Notes: generated from the sequence alone by a model not told the origin. DNA of 64,000 bases from Niabella soli DSM 19437 (GCF_000243115.2 NZ_CP007035.1:2976001-3040000); one strand, 5' to 3'. Shown: positions 44,123 through 55,643, numbered from the stretch's first letter. Program-made: numbers and translations.

Positions 44123-44359
44123 ATGGCTCACGGATTACACGGATTCTCACAGAAGGGTTTTAAAAATCTGTACAAATCTGCAGCGTCTGTGCGAAACATT
44201 TCACCGCGTCTTTGCTCCTTTGCGTCGTTGCGTGCAATATATATGGCTCACGGATTACACGGATTTTCACAGAAAGGTTTTAAAATCTGTGCAAATCTGT
44301 GCCATCTGTGAGAAACATTTCACCGCGTCTTTGCTCCTTTGCGTCGCTGCGTGCAATAT
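44123..44359 (+). repeat. two tandem copies of a 118-bp non-coding repeat
   Basis: Copy 1 is 44123-44240 and copy 2 is 44243-44359, separated by 2 bases and differing at about ten positions. Each begins ATGGCTCACGGATTACACGG, passes through CACAGAAAGGTTTT, ATCTGTGCAAATCTGTG and ends with CACCGCGTCTTTGCTCC then GCGTGCAATAT. Inside are 9- to 10-base direct repeats (CGGATTACA/CGGATT). Short ORFs opened by the repeat are not genes. It occupies most of the 377 bases between the NUDIX regulator and ligA, so the ligA promoter must lie in or just after copy 2. Confidence 0.9.
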
Positions 44360-44364
44360 TTTAA

Positions 44365-46485
<2,121 letters not shown>

Positions 46486-46495
46486 AGAGAGATCC

Positions 46496-46520
46496 CGCAG
46501 ACTTCGCAGACGCGCGCAGA
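46496..46520 (+). repeat. CGCAGA triplet repeat remnant downstream of ligA
   Basis: Three CGCAGA motifs at spacings of 9 and 10 bases. Similar in style to the CGGATTACACGGATT repeat upstream of ligA; likely another worn copy of such a repeat. Confidence 0.45.
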
Positions 46521-46605
46521 ATTTTTCGCCGGCGCACATTCAGTGCTTTCTGGTGACCCGTGGGACCCGTGCGACTGATACGGTTACAAAATTGATACGA
46601 ATCAC

Positions 46606-46623
46606 CCCCGCATTCATGCGGGG
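46606..46623. repeat. perfect GC-rich inverted repeat upstream of the DUF2461 gene
   Basis: CCCCGCAT, TC, ATGCGGGG. No T-run follows. Could be an operator or a transcript-end structure for ligA; undecided. Confidence 0.55.
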
Positions 46624-46669
46624 TCAACGCCGTATTCTGGTTAAAAAAAATCTTGTACTTTTATGTCCT

Positions 46670-47338
46670 ATGATTCAATCCTCCACCCTGAAATTTCTCC
46701 GGGATCTTAAATCAAATAACAATAAACCCTGGTTCGACGCCCATCGCAGCGATTACGAGGCCGCACGGGATAATTTTGCAGGTTTTATCAATGCTGTTAT
46801 CAAAGAATTTGGGAAGTACGATCCTTCTATTGCTCATTTAACTGCGAAAGATTGTATGTTCCGCATCAACCGCGACGTACGTTTCTCCAAAGATAAAAGT
46901 CCCTATAAGGCCAACTTCGGCGCCAGCATTAATGCAGACGGCAAGAAATCGATGAAAGCAGGGTATTATTTCCATCTGTCCCCGGGAGAGCATTTTGTGG
47001 GCGGGGGTTTATGGCACCCGCAGCCGGCCGATCTGAATAAAGTGCGCCAGGAAATCGATTATAACCTCCCTGAATTTGAAAAGATCCTGAAAGCAAAAAA
47101 ATTCAGGGATACTTATGGGGGCCTCTATGTGGAAGAAGGGCAATTACTTTCGCGCCTGCCCAAAGGGTATGAACCGGATAACCCTGCCGCCGAATACCTG
47201 AAACACAAGAGTTTTATCGCCACTTCGGACCTTACGGATGCTGAAATTTCATCTAAACCCTTATTGAACAATATAGTAAAAGCCTTTCAGGCACTACAAC
47301 CGCTGATCACTTTCATCAATAAAGGAATTGATGAATAA
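46670..47338 (+). CDS. DUF2461 (TIGR02453) family protein
   Basis: Protein of 222 residues matching the TIGR02453 family over its length: LKFLRDLKSNNNKPWFDAHR, the core CMFRINRDVRFSKDKSPYK, FHLSPGEHFVGGGLWHP and LPKGYEPDNPAAEYLKHKSF. Widespread in bacteria and some fungi; biochemical function not known. The ATG at 46670 is chosen because translation upstream gives a sequence unlike the family. A TACTTTTA box ends 7 bases before it, so the transcript could be nearly leaderless. Confidence 0.9.
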   Translation: MIQSSTLKFLRDLKSNNNKPWFDAHRSDYEAARDNFAGFINAVIKEFGKYDPSIAHLTAKDCMFRINRDVRFSKDKSPYKANFGASINADGKKSMKAGYYFHLSPGEHFVGGGLWHPQPADLNKVRQEIDYNLPEFEKILKAKKFRDTYGGLYVEEGQLLSRLPKGYEPDNPAAEYLKHKSFIATSDLTDAEISSKPLLNNIVKAFQALQPLITFINKGIDE

Positions 47339-47397
47339 CAAACGTTGTTTAACTGCGGAATTAATCTGCATTAAGTAATCTTTATATTTCAAAATCG

Positions 47398-47405
47398 TAA
47401 CTTTG
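47398..47405 (+). promoter_or_regulatory. predicted -7 box of purF
   Basis: TAACTTTG fits TAnnTTTG; predicted start about 14 bases before the ATG. Confidence 0.55.
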
Positions 47406-47425
47406 CATTTCTTTTTTGAAATATT

Positions 47426-49273
47426 ATGAGTGATCCCATAAAACACGAATGTGGTCTTGCTTTTGTAAGACTCCGCAAACCCTTCTCCCATTATCTGAAA
47501 AAGCATGGAACCGTTATGTGGGGGCTGAATAAGCTGTACCTGCTAATGGAAAAACAGCATAACCGTGGACAGGATGGCGCAGGTATTGCCAGTATTAAAC
47601 TGAACGTGGAAGCGGGCTACCCCTTCCTGCACCGGATGCGCAGCGCTGAGCCCCAGGCCATCTCAGCCCTATTCAAAAACATTGCGGATGAGGTGGACGA
47701 AGTGTGCCGTTACAACCCGGATGCGTTAAAACACCCCGGATTAATGAAAGGGCATATCAAATTCCTGGGAGAATTATTACTGGGCCATCTGCGTTACGGT
47801 ACACAGGGGAGAAATAATGCCGATTTCTGTCACCCCTTCATAAAAAGAAATACCGTTCCCGCCCGGAACCTCGCATTAGCCGGGAATTTCAACCTGGTTA
47901 ATACAAATGAGTTATTCGAAAAACTGGGCATTGTTCCCGGAACCTTTCAAAAACAAAGCGACCTGGCAGCCATGATGGAGATCATCCACCATTACCTGGT
48001 GGAGGCCGATAAAAAGCATCCGGAAAAGGCAGATATAAAGGCGGTGCTGCAGGAAGTAATCCCCATGTTTGACGGCGGTTTCACGGTGGGCGGTTTAACC
48101 GGCGACGGGCTGGGGTTTGTATTCCGGGATAAACACGGCATACGTCCCTGCTATTATTATATTGATGAGGATGTGATCGTAGCCGCTTCGGAAAGAGCTG
48201 CCATTCGAACCACCTTTAATGTGGGCGAAAATGAGGTAAAGGAACTGATGCCGGGCAATGCATTAATTGTACAGGCAGATGGCGCTTACGAAATTTCGGA
48301 GGTCGTTACCCCCGGCGAGCGTAAGGCCTGTAGTTTTGAGCGCATCTATTTCTCCCGCGGCAGCGATGAAAAGATCTATAAGGAACGTAAGGCACTAGGC
48401 CTCAACCTTAGCGAACAGGTGTTAAATGCGATCGACTTTGATCTTAAAAATACCATTTTCTCTTACATACCCAATACGGCAGAAGTAGCTTTTTTAGGGC
48501 TGCATAAGGGGATGAATCTTTACCTCAATAAAATAAAAACGGAGCGCATCCTGAGCTGGGGAAAGGATTTTGATGAAGAGAAACTGAGCGAGATGGTCAA
48601 TCGCCGCATCCGTATCGATAAAATTGCGATCAAGGATGTAAAAATGCGCACTTTTATTACAGAAGATGCCAGCCGTAATGAAATGGTGCAGCACGTTTAT
48701 GATATTACTTATGGCACGGTGCGCCCGGGCATTGACACCATTGTGGTGATCGATGACTCCATTGTAAGAGGTACCACCTTAAAAGAAAGTATCATCAAAA
48801 TGCTTTCGCGGCTGCAGCCCAAAAAGATCATTGTGGTTTCCTCCTGTCCGCAGATCCGCTATCCTGATTGCTATGGGATCGACATGAGCAAGATGGGCGA
48901 CTTTATTGCCTTTAATGCTGCTGTAAATGTATTAAAAGACAAGGGCGAAGAAGGGTTACTGGATGAATTGCTGCAAAAATGCAAGGATCTTAAAGAAAAG
49001 AACCTGCTGCATACAGAAAATGTAGTAAAACAATTATATAAAAGCAGCACGGTGGACGAGATCACTGATAAGATCGCGGAAATGATCACGCCTGCGGGGC
49101 TGAACATCCCGGTACAGGTGATCTTCCAAAGCATTGACGACCTGCATAAGGCCTGTCCTAATAACCTGGGCGATTGGTATTTTACCGGCAACTACCCCAC
49201 ACCCGGCGGTAACAAAGTGGTAAACCAGGCGTTTATGAATTATATGGAAGGAAAGAATGAAAGAGGATATTAA
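47426..49273 (+). CDS. purF: amidophosphoribosyltransferase, long Bacteroidota form
   Basis: Class II glutamine amidotransferase fused to a phosphoribosyltransferase domain, first committed step of purine synthesis (PRPP plus glutamine). Seen: Cys9 as probable N-terminal nucleophile after an 8-residue propeptide (MSDPIKHECGLAF), HNRGQDGAGIA, HLRYGTQGRNN, the PRPP-binding loop VVIDDSIVRGTT and CPQIRYPDCYGIDM. At 615 residues it is over 100 longer than E. coli PurF; extra length lies in the glutaminase domain and a C-terminal tail. Bacteroidota often carry such a long form beside a standard one, so it may be a specialised paralog. Confidence 0.85.
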   Translation: MSDPIKHECGLAFVRLRKPFSHYLKKHGTVMWGLNKLYLLMEKQHNRGQDGAGIASIKLNVEAGYPFLHRMRSAEPQAISALFKNIADEVDEVCRYNPDALKHPGLMKGHIKFLGELLLGHLRYGTQGRNNADFCHPFIKRNTVPARNLALAGNFNLVNTNELFEKLGIVPGTFQKQSDLAAMMEIIHHYLVEADKKHPEKADIKAVLQEVIPMFDGGFTVGGLTGDGLGFVFRDKHGIRPCYYYIDEDVIVAASERAAIRTTFNVGENEVKELMPGNALIVQADGAYEISEVVTPGERKACSFERIYFSRGSDEKIYKERKALGLNLSEQVLNAIDFDLKNTIFSYIPNTAEVAFLGLHKGMNLYLNKIKTERILSWGKDFDEEKLSEMVNRRIRIDKIAIKDVKMRTFITEDASRNEMVQHVYDITYGTVRPGIDTIVVIDDSIVRGTTLKESIIKMLSRLQPKKIIVVSSCPQIRYPDCYGIDMSKMGDFIAFNAAVNVLKDKGEEGLLDELLQKCKDLKEKNLLHTENVVKQLYKSSTVDEITDKIAEMITPAGLNIPVQVIFQSIDDLHKACPNNLGDWYFTGNYPTPGGNKVVNQAFMNYMEGKNERGY

Positions 49274-49420
49274 AATGAAGAATAAAAAATATTGAACAAG
49301 GAATATAAAAGTAGACCGGGTTTCAGAAATGAAAAACCCCAATCTGCAGCAACTCCCTCCTTATTTTTTATTCCTTATTTTGCATTTCTTATTTCAATCA
49401 GGAATCATTTCCTCCGGTTT

Positions 49421-49507
49421 TGTTCCATCAGAACAACCGATTGGTAGCCGGTTAGAACAGCAGATCATTTGGTGTGCTGTAGGTACACTCCTTAAAAATA
49501 ATTTTGA
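49421..49507 (-). repeat. dispersed 90-bp repeat, copy 2
   Basis: Inverse orientation of the 30.7-kb copy, same three long blocks. Lies alone, without the rest of the palindrome cluster. Confidence 0.85.
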
Positions 49508-49650
49508 ACCCTATTCACATCCAATCTACCAAAACGAATAATCGTTGAATATTTTACATTGGTAATGCTACATTTTCCCACTCCGTAAAAACGAGATCCC
49601 CTCAGTTTTGCAGCTACCGGGATGACGTTTGTGTTGGTAGATGGGGTTTC

Positions 49651-49691
49651 AGAAATAAAAACCCCGTCCACTGTTACCGTAGACGGGGTTT
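49651..49691 (-). terminator. intrinsic terminator after SusD system 3
   Basis: Minus strand: AAACCCCGTCTAC, loop GGTAACA, GTGGACGGGGTTT (13 pairs, one G-T), then TTATTTC. It partly overlaps the GGGGTTT hairpin read on the plus strand. Confidence 0.9.
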
Positions 49692-49719
49692 ATTATTTAA
49701 GATCAGATTGTGTTTTCTC

Positions 49720-51450
49720 TTATTGATTTTGCGTTAACACTCCCTGTGCACGGTCGATCTGCTCCTGCGGGATCGGCATTCCCTTGGTCCAATCCGGGTA
49801 GGTGAGTGTGGGTGTTACCGCAGCTGCGTTAACATAGTTCTTTTCAAAATTAAAGTAAGAGGTCAGCACCGCCTGGATAGTGCCCCAGCGTGTGAGATCA
49901 TAATAGCGGTGCCCTTCCAGGGCCAGCTCCAGCCTTCGCTCAAACCGGACAGCATTCCGCGCATAGTCCTGGCTCGGGAAAGAGGGGTAAGTTGCTATCT
50001 TATAAACGGCGGCAGGAACGCCGGTATCCGTTAACACGGGGTCCAGGTGGGAAGCCCGCGTCCGCACCGCATTCACCCAGGTTCTGGCCTGTTCGAGCGC
50101 ATTGGTTTCCACCGCGCATTCAGCCGCCATCAGGTACACATCAGAAAGCCGGATAATATTTACATTTTGCGCGGTAAGGTAGTTGGCGCCGTTAGCCACA
50201 TTGCCCGGGAAATCAGCCTGGTTAATATTTTGTTTTACCGCTACAAACGGTCCGCCAAAAGGCTGGTCACGGATCCAGCCGGGTACCAACGGGCCCCAGT
50301 CGCGGTACTGCACCTGCCTCCGGCCAATTGTATAGTCAAACCGGGGGTCAAAAACCAGACCGGTATTTACCCTGTAATTATCAACAGCCGCCCCGCTCAA
50401 CCCCTGATCTGATACATAGGGATTGGTCCGGTAGCTGCCATCCAGATAAGGCAAACCATCGGGGCCTACTTTAAAGGCATTTACCAGGTCAACAGATGGC
50501 TGAAAAAAACCGCAACAACCGCCGGGGGAGTTCCCGTAAAGACCATTCAGCATATCACCCACATTGGCATTATCCCCGCTTCCGTCCGCATTGATAACGC
50601 TTTGGGCCACCAGGATCCCTTCTGCGCCATTCTTGGTTTTGATATTAAAATTAGCCGTAAACGATAAACCTGTTAAAGCGGGTTTTTTATTGATCACATT
50701 AGTAAACAGGGGCAACGCATCACTGTATTTTTTCTGGTAGAGATATAATTTTCCCAGGTATGCTTCCGCAGCATATCTATCTACCCGGCCCACCTGGCCC
50801 AGGGGTTTTGAATAGTCTGCGGGTAAGCCGGCTATCGCTGCTTTAAAATCGGCCTCGATCATCGGGAACACATCCTTATCATTTTTCACTTTTGCTGCAT
50901 CTGCGGTACTCATTGTTTCATCGATATAAGGGATATTTTTAAACAACCGCGCCAGGAAAAAATAATAATGGCCCCGCAGCATTCTTGCTTCTGCAGTTAT
51001 TTGTGCAGCGCGGTCGTCGCTGAATTTTGCGCCACTGCCCGCTTGCACCACCTTAAGAAGTTTAAGCGTGTTATTACAACGGATCACACCTTCGTAGTAC
51101 ACGCGCCACATACCGGGCAGTTCATCATTGGTGGGCAGCACATTGTGCAATTCGATATCGCTCATAAGTGATTGGTCTGAGCTGTTACTGCCTTTATGGG
51201 CATCATCCGCCCCTACTTCGCCGAAAAGCCACTGGCTGGGGCCGCTGGAATAGTTGCCCCAGGTACCGTTGATATTTCCGTTCATAATACCATAAGCGCC
51301 GATCAGCGCCGATTCCACTCCATTGGTATTGGCCAGTTGGGTTTCGGAAAGAACACCCTGTGGCTTGGCATCCAGGAATCCCTTTCCACAGGAATATACC
51401 GTAGCCAGCACCGAAAGGAGGAATATAGCTTTATATAGTTTCTTTATCAT
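49720..51450 (-). CDS. SusD/RagB-family surface lipoprotein (system 3)
   Basis: Lipoprotein of 576 residues (Cys21 in ATVYSC). SusD features: FLDAKPQGVLSETQLAN, AEARMLRGHYYFFLARLFKN, AAEAYLGKLYLYQKKY, RLSDVYLMAAECAVE, RFERRLELALEGHRYYDLTRW and the ending MPIPQEQIDRAQGVLTQN. The start at 51450 gives a normal lipoprotein signal; a TTG at 51471 is less likely. Follows SusC by 24 bases and ends in a strong terminator, so the locus is only SusC plus SusD. Confidence 0.95.
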   Translation of the reverse strand: MIKKLYKAIFLLSVLATVYSCGKGFLDAKPQGVLSETQLANTNGVESALIGAYGIMNGNINGTWGNYSSGPSQWLFGEVGADDAHKGSNSSDQSLMSDIELHNVLPTNDELPGMWRVYYEGVIRCNNTLKLLKVVQAGSGAKFSDDRAAQITAEARMLRGHYYFFLARLFKNIPYIDETMSTADAAKVKNDKDVFPMIEADFKAAIAGLPADYSKPLGQVGRVDRYAAEAYLGKLYLYQKKYSDALPLFTNVINKKPALTGLSFTANFNIKTKNGAEGILVAQSVINADGSGDNANVGDMLNGLYGNSPGGCCGFFQPSVDLVNAFKVGPDGLPYLDGSYRTNPYVSDQGLSGAAVDNYRVNTGLVFDPRFDYTIGRRQVQYRDWGPLVPGWIRDQPFGGPFVAVKQNINQADFPGNVANGANYLTAQNVNIIRLSDVYLMAAECAVETNALEQARTWVNAVRTRASHLDPVLTDTGVPAAVYKIATYPSFPSQDYARNAVRFERRLELALEGHRYYDLTRWGTIQAVLTSYFNFEKNYVNAAAVTPTLTYPDWTKGMPIPQEQIDRAQGVLTQNQ

Positions 51451-51474
51451 ACAATAATGTTTTAAAGTCAATGT

Positions 51475-54400
51475 TTAGAATGTAACGTTTAAACCAACCA
51501 GGTACTGGCGAGACATTGGGTACATTCCCTCATCTACCCCGGGTGCTGCATAGGTGCCCGGAGCAGACGTAACTTCAGGATCCAGCCCGCTGTATTTGGT
51601 AACGGTAAACAGGTTAGTGCCGCTTACATATAACCGCAGGTTTTTGATCTTATCTTTCAGCGCGCCGTTCATTTTGAAGTTATAGCCGAGCTGCGCCAGT
51701 TTCAATTTGAGGTAGCTGGCATCCTGCACAAAGTAGCTATTAGACAGCATTTCAATGGAATTACGGCTCCTGTAAGGCGCAGGTATATTGCTATTGGTAT
51801 TGGTGGGGCTCCAGGCGTTCAGCATCCGGTCGCTCACGGCGCCATCAAACAGGCTCAGGTCGGTATACAAACGCGTCATATCAAAGTTTTGATTACCCTG
51901 GGATCCGTTAAAAAACAGGGAAAGATCAAAGTTGCCATAGCTTGCATTAAAATTAACGCCGTAGATAAATTTCGGATGGGGGCTGCCGATATAGGTCATG
52001 TCATTATTATTAATTACACCATCTCCGTTAACATCTGCATAATGGAAACCACCCGCGTGCGCTCCCGGCTGTTTTGAGGCATTGGCTTCATCAGCGGTCT
52101 GGAACAGCCCCAGCACTTTATAGCCATAGAAGGCGCCAAAGGGAAGCCCGGCCTGGATTACAGAAGGCTGCACAGAGCGGTTGCTAAGCATGAACACTCT
52201 TTTTACTCCCGGCGCCAGGGCATCCAGGTTATTTATGTTTCTTGAAAAGTTAACGCCCGCATCCAAATGAAATGGCTTAGCAGTGGAAACACTGTTATAA
52301 TGGTAATTCAACACAAGTTCAAAGCCCTTGTTGCTCATCTGGCCCAGGTTTACCCAGGGAGATCCCCCTCCGCCAACGGCCTGTGCCGGTAACGCCAACG
52401 GATAAAGCAGGTCTTTTGTTTTTTTGTTATACACATCAAAAGATCCATCTATTGTATGATTCAGTAGCGTAAAGTCAAGTCCCAGGTTCAGGGACTGCGC
52501 CTGCTCCCATTTAACATTAGGATTGTCATAGGATGATGTCCATACGCCGCTGGCCAAGCTGCTTCCTCCTATGGGATAGTTAGAATAATTGATAGCAGAC
52601 TGGAAGAATTTCAGGTACTGAAAATCGGGAATATTCTGGTTACCGGTAACCCCCCAGCCCGCACGGAGTTTCAGATCGTTCACCCATGATACACTTTTCA
52701 TGAATTCTTCATTGGATACCCTCCAGGCCAGGCTCGCAGCAGGAAAGTTACCATACTTATTGCTGGGACCAAAACGGGAGGACCCATCCCGGCGCAGGGT
52801 TGCCGAGATCAGGTATTTATCCAGGTACCCGTAATCTACTCTTCCAAAAACAGAATAGAGCGAACTTGGCTGTATGATTGTATTGCCGGCCACAGGGGTC
52901 GCGGTTGCCGTGTTCATATAATAATAGTTCATATCCCCCATCAGGAAAAAGCCGGTAGCATTACCGTTCAGTATCCTTGCCTGGGATTTTACTGCTTCTG
53001 TACCCGCCAGTACGGTAAGGTCATGTTTCTCAGCAAAACGCTTTTTATAGGTAAGGGTATTGGACCAGGTCCAGTCTGTGTTCCAGCCCATGCTTTCACC
53101 AAACGTATGGTTGTTATAGCTTCCCTCCGCACGTTCAGGGTTAGGATAGCCCACTGATCTGCTGTTCCAGCTTTCATATTGGGTTCCGAAAGTGGTTCTC
53201 AGGTGCAGGCTCTCCAGGATCTTAAGATCGGCAAAAGCGCTTCCAAAAAACCGGTTGGAAGTGCTTGTATTGTCCTTAGCCCGGTACAATGCGGCCATCG
53301 GGTTCTCGGCATTACCCAGCAGGTTACCGCGGCTGCCCGCAAAATTGCCCATAATGTCGTATACCGGTATAATGGATTGAATACGATAGGCCCAGCCGAT
53401 AGGCGAGCCTTCACCCATATATTGCCCCGCCGTATTTACATTCGTTGAGAACCCCTGGTTCTGCGTACGGGAATACAGGATATTCTCTCCCAATTGCAAC
53501 CGGTCATTAAATACCGTAAAATTACTGTTGGCACGAACGGTATAACGCTTAAACCCGGTGTACTTTACGGTGCCCTCCTGGTTCATATAGCTTCCACTCA
53601 CCGCGTAATTGGCTTTGTCTGCCCCGCCGCTCACCGTAAGCTGGTAGTTCTGGATGGGCGCGTTCTGGGTAATGGTCCGGTACCAGTCTGTACCTGCTTT
53701 GTTGGCCTGGGTGATCTGGTAAAAAGTAGTTCCATCCATTGTGTAATTATACAATTTGGGATCGGCCTGGGCTGCTGTGATCTTTTGCCCATAAGTTCCC
53801 CCCGCCAGCAAATAATCCGGCAATGTAGGCTTATTAGGGTCGCTTCCATAATAATCATTTGTTATGGGCAGCCCTGCGTTCTTGAAGCCGGCGTAAAGGA
53901 AATCAGCAAATTGCTGCGGGTTCATATACTTTGGAAACCGCCCCCTGTTGGGGTTCTGGGTACCATAATACATATCCAGGTTCACCCGTGGCGCACCTGA
54001 TTTTCCTTTTTTTGTAGTAACAATAACTACCCCGTTATTGGCGCGGGAACCATAAATAGAAGCCGCAGACGCATCTTTTAATACCTGCATGCTTTCAATA
54101 TCAGTAGCATTTAACCAGCTTAGTTTCCCCTGGTAGGGCATTCCATCAATAATGTATAACGGATCATTATTATTAATGGTACTAAAGCCGCGGATCCGGA
54201 TCTGCGGCGTAGCGCCTGGCGATCCGTCATTCACCACCTGCACACCCGCAGCTTTACCCTGCAGCGCTTCAATAGGGCTGGCCGCCGGCTGCGATTTTAA
54301 TTCAGACATATCCACCACGGCCACAGAACCCGTCAGGTCCTTTTTCCGGGCCGTTCCATAACCGATCACCACTACATCTGTCAGATCCGACACATCCGAT

Positions 54401-54693
54401 GTTAAGGTTACCGCAATAGTAGCTGCCGCCCCAACTTTTGCTGTTGTAGCTTTAAATCCTACGCTGGAAAGTTCCAGCACATCTCCGGATTTGGCATTGA
54501 TGGTAAATTTTCCATCCTGGTTAGTAGAAGTACCTGTGGTACCCCCCTTTACAATAACAGACACATTTGGAACCGGGTTGCCTTTGTCATCGGTAACCGT
54601 TCCGGTAATTGCTTTGCCCTGGCTATAGCCCTGTAAGGCAAGCCCAAAGCAGAAAAGCAGTAAAAGCAAGGAGAAAGCTTTTGTTCTCTTCAT
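51475..54693 (-). CDS. SusC/RagA-family TonB-dependent transporter (system 3)
   Basis: Outer-membrane transporter of 1072 residues without STN: signal peptide (cleavage near GYSQ, residue 25), carboxypeptidase-D-like domain (ITGTVTDDKGNPVPNVSV), plug (VVIGYGTARKKDLTGSVAVV, IRIRGFSTINNNDPLYIID, IESMQVLKDASAASIYGSRA) and a barrel ending in QYLVGLNVTF. No regulator or degradative enzyme is linked to this pair, so neither control nor substrate can be proposed. Confidence 0.96.
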   Translation of the reverse strand: MKRTKAFSLLLLLFCFGLALQGYSQGKAITGTVTDDKGNPVPNVSVIVKGGTTGTSTNQDGKFTINAKSGDVLELSSVGFKATTAKVGAAATIAVTLTSDVSDLTDVVVIGYGTARKKDLTGSVAVVDMSELKSQPAASPIEALQGKAAGVQVVNDGSPGATPQIRIRGFSTINNNDPLYIIDGMPYQGKLSWLNATDIESMQVLKDASAASIYGSRANNGVVIVTTKKGKSGAPRVNLDMYYGTQNPNRGRFPKYMNPQQFADFLYAGFKNAGLPITNDYYGSDPNKPTLPDYLLAGGTYGQKITAAQADPKLYNYTMDGTTFYQITQANKAGTDWYRTITQNAPIQNYQLTVSGGADKANYAVSGSYMNQEGTVKYTGFKRYTVRANSNFTVFNDRLQLGENILYSRTQNQGFSTNVNTAGQYMGEGSPIGWAYRIQSIIPVYDIMGNFAGSRGNLLGNAENPMAALYRAKDNTSTSNRFFGSAFADLKILESLHLRTTFGTQYESWNSRSVGYPNPERAEGSYNNHTFGESMGWNTDWTWSNTLTYKKRFAEKHDLTVLAGTEAVKSQARILNGNATGFFLMGDMNYYYMNTATATPVAGNTIIQPSSLYSVFGRVDYGYLDKYLISATLRRDGSSRFGPSNKYGNFPAASLAWRVSNEEFMKSVSWVNDLKLRAGWGVTGNQNIPDFQYLKFFQSAINYSNYPIGGSSLASGVWTSSYDNPNVKWEQAQSLNLGLDFTLLNHTIDGSFDVYNKKTKDLLYPLALPAQAVGGGGSPWVNLGQMSNKGFELVLNYHYNSVSTAKPFHLDAGVNFSRNINNLDALAPGVKRVFMLSNRSVQPSVIQAGLPFGAFYGYKVLGLFQTADEANASKQPGAHAGGFHYADVNGDGVINNNDMTYIGSPHPKFIYGVNFNASYGNFDLSLFFNGSQGNQNFDMTRLYTDLSLFDGAVSDRMLNAWSPTNTNSNIPAPYRSRNSIEMLSNSYFVQDASYLKLKLAQLGYNFKMNGALKDKIKNLRLYVSGTNLFTVTKYSGLDPEVTSAPGTYAAPGVDEGMYPMSRQYLVGLNVTF

Positions 54694-55154
54694 ACGACAA
54701 TTTTAAAGTTAGAAATGCGGTTTGTTTTTTTCGCTAGAAAATGAAGGTAACATTTCATTAACAAAAAACAAATTTTATTATGTTGATCGCACACAATATT
54801 TCTTAACCAAGCCCATGGCTGCTTACAGCCGTTATCAGTTGTTATTTTTCGTTCCGGGCCTCAACTTCAACGCCCTCCCGGCCTGTCATCTGCCTATACA
54901 TCCGTAATCGCTGTTACGGCCGCCGGCATATATTTATCCTGATAAAAACAGTGCGTGGCCTGGCCTGCGGCTCCGCGATACCGCCTGATCGCCGCAGGCG
55001 ACCTTTTTCATCCTTTACTACCTCTTAATCCCCGTTTATTTCATGGTTTTGCGCCGCCATGGTTTGCACCACACCCTCACGAAAATATCTGCCACGCATT
55101 TTGTTTTATTTTAGTAAACTTGCAAAGCACTTCTTCAAAAAGTTATTCTTATTC
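54694..55154. other. non-coding divergent spacer (SusC 3 / sixA)
   Basis: 461 bases with no credible gene. It must hold the SusC promoter at its left end and the sixA promoter at its right end. The only clear structure is the inverted repeat described separately. Confidence 0.6.
54963..54999. repeat. inverted repeat upstream of sixA
   Basis: GCCTGCGGC and GCCGCAGGC pair perfectly over 9 bp with a 19-base loop; the loop also contains CGCCTG able to pair with the distal CAGGCG, so two alternative hairpins exist. A short T-run (CCTTTTT) follows on the plus strand. Confidence 0.6.
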
Positions 55155-55643
55155 ATGAAAACGTTAATTATCATACGCCATTCCAAAGCCGAAAAAGGAT
55201 CGGGCAGGGACATAGACCGGCATCTTACGGAAACCGGCCATCGCGACGCAATCCAGGTAGCAGAACTATTAAAATCCAAAGGATATGAGATCGACAAGAT
55301 CCTGTCGAGCAATTCGGAACGGACGAAACGGACGACCCAGCTTTTCTCAGGGGTATTGGGCATCGACAATGATGCGGTTTTTTTCTTCGAGAGCCTTTAC
55401 CTGGCGGATGTGCTGGGCATATCAGAAACAATTGAGCTGTATGGCGGATCAAAAGCGAATACCCTGGCGGTTGTGGGCCATAATCCCGGCGTAACGAATT
55501 TTGTTACCGATCTTACCCATACGTCGATCGACAATATCCCGACTTCGGGCGTAGCGGTCATGGAAGTTGACCTGGAAGATTGGGCCCAATTGGGAAGCGC
55601 GGGTAAGAAGCTGGTAGCTACTTTTTCACCGAAGGATCTTTAG
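55155..55643 (+). CDS. sixA: SixA-type phosphohistidine phosphatase
   Basis: Histidine-phosphatase (RHG) fold protein of 162 residues: IIIRHSKAEKG with the phospho-accepting His9, LSSNSERTKRTTQLF, and the second catalytic His109 in VVGHNPGVTNFV. SixA removes phosphate from phosphohistidine of phosphotransfer (HPt) domains. The ATG at 55155 places the RH motif at its normal position; an upstream ATG would add an unrelated sequence. It converges on the histidine kinase gene, whose signalling it might modulate, although the kinase has no HPt domain. Confidence 0.9.
   Translation: MKTLIIIRHSKAEKGSGRDIDRHLTETGHRDAIQVAELLKSKGYEIDKILSSNSERTKRTTQLFSGVLGIDNDAVFFFESLYLADVLGISETIELYGGSKANTLAVVGHNPGVTNFVTDLTHTSIDNIPTSGVAVMEVDLEDWAQLGSAGKKLVATFSPKDL

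Larger units (their letters stand above)
49274..49719. other. non-coding spacer with repeats and terminator
   Basis: 446 bases without a credible gene. It holds a hairpin GGGTTTC/GAAAAACCC (49318-49341), copy 2 of the dispersed 90-bp repeat, a second near-identical hairpin (49643-49665) and the terminator of the SusD gene. Between 49560 and 49630, the segment with GAGATCCCC and CCGGGATGACG resembles the interior of the 34.9-kb MITE in style. Confidence 0.7.

Noticed and set aside
44123-44359. CRISPR-like array
   Set aside because: Only two copies, no spacers between them and no cas genes.
46553-46669. 39-codon upstream extension of the DUF2461 gene
   Set aside because: It translates the GC-rich inverted repeat region and has no resemblance to the family N-terminus.
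49329-49541. 70-codon open frame after purF
   Set aside because: It spans copy 2 of the dispersed repeat; hydrophobic start is fortuitous and nothing supports a product.
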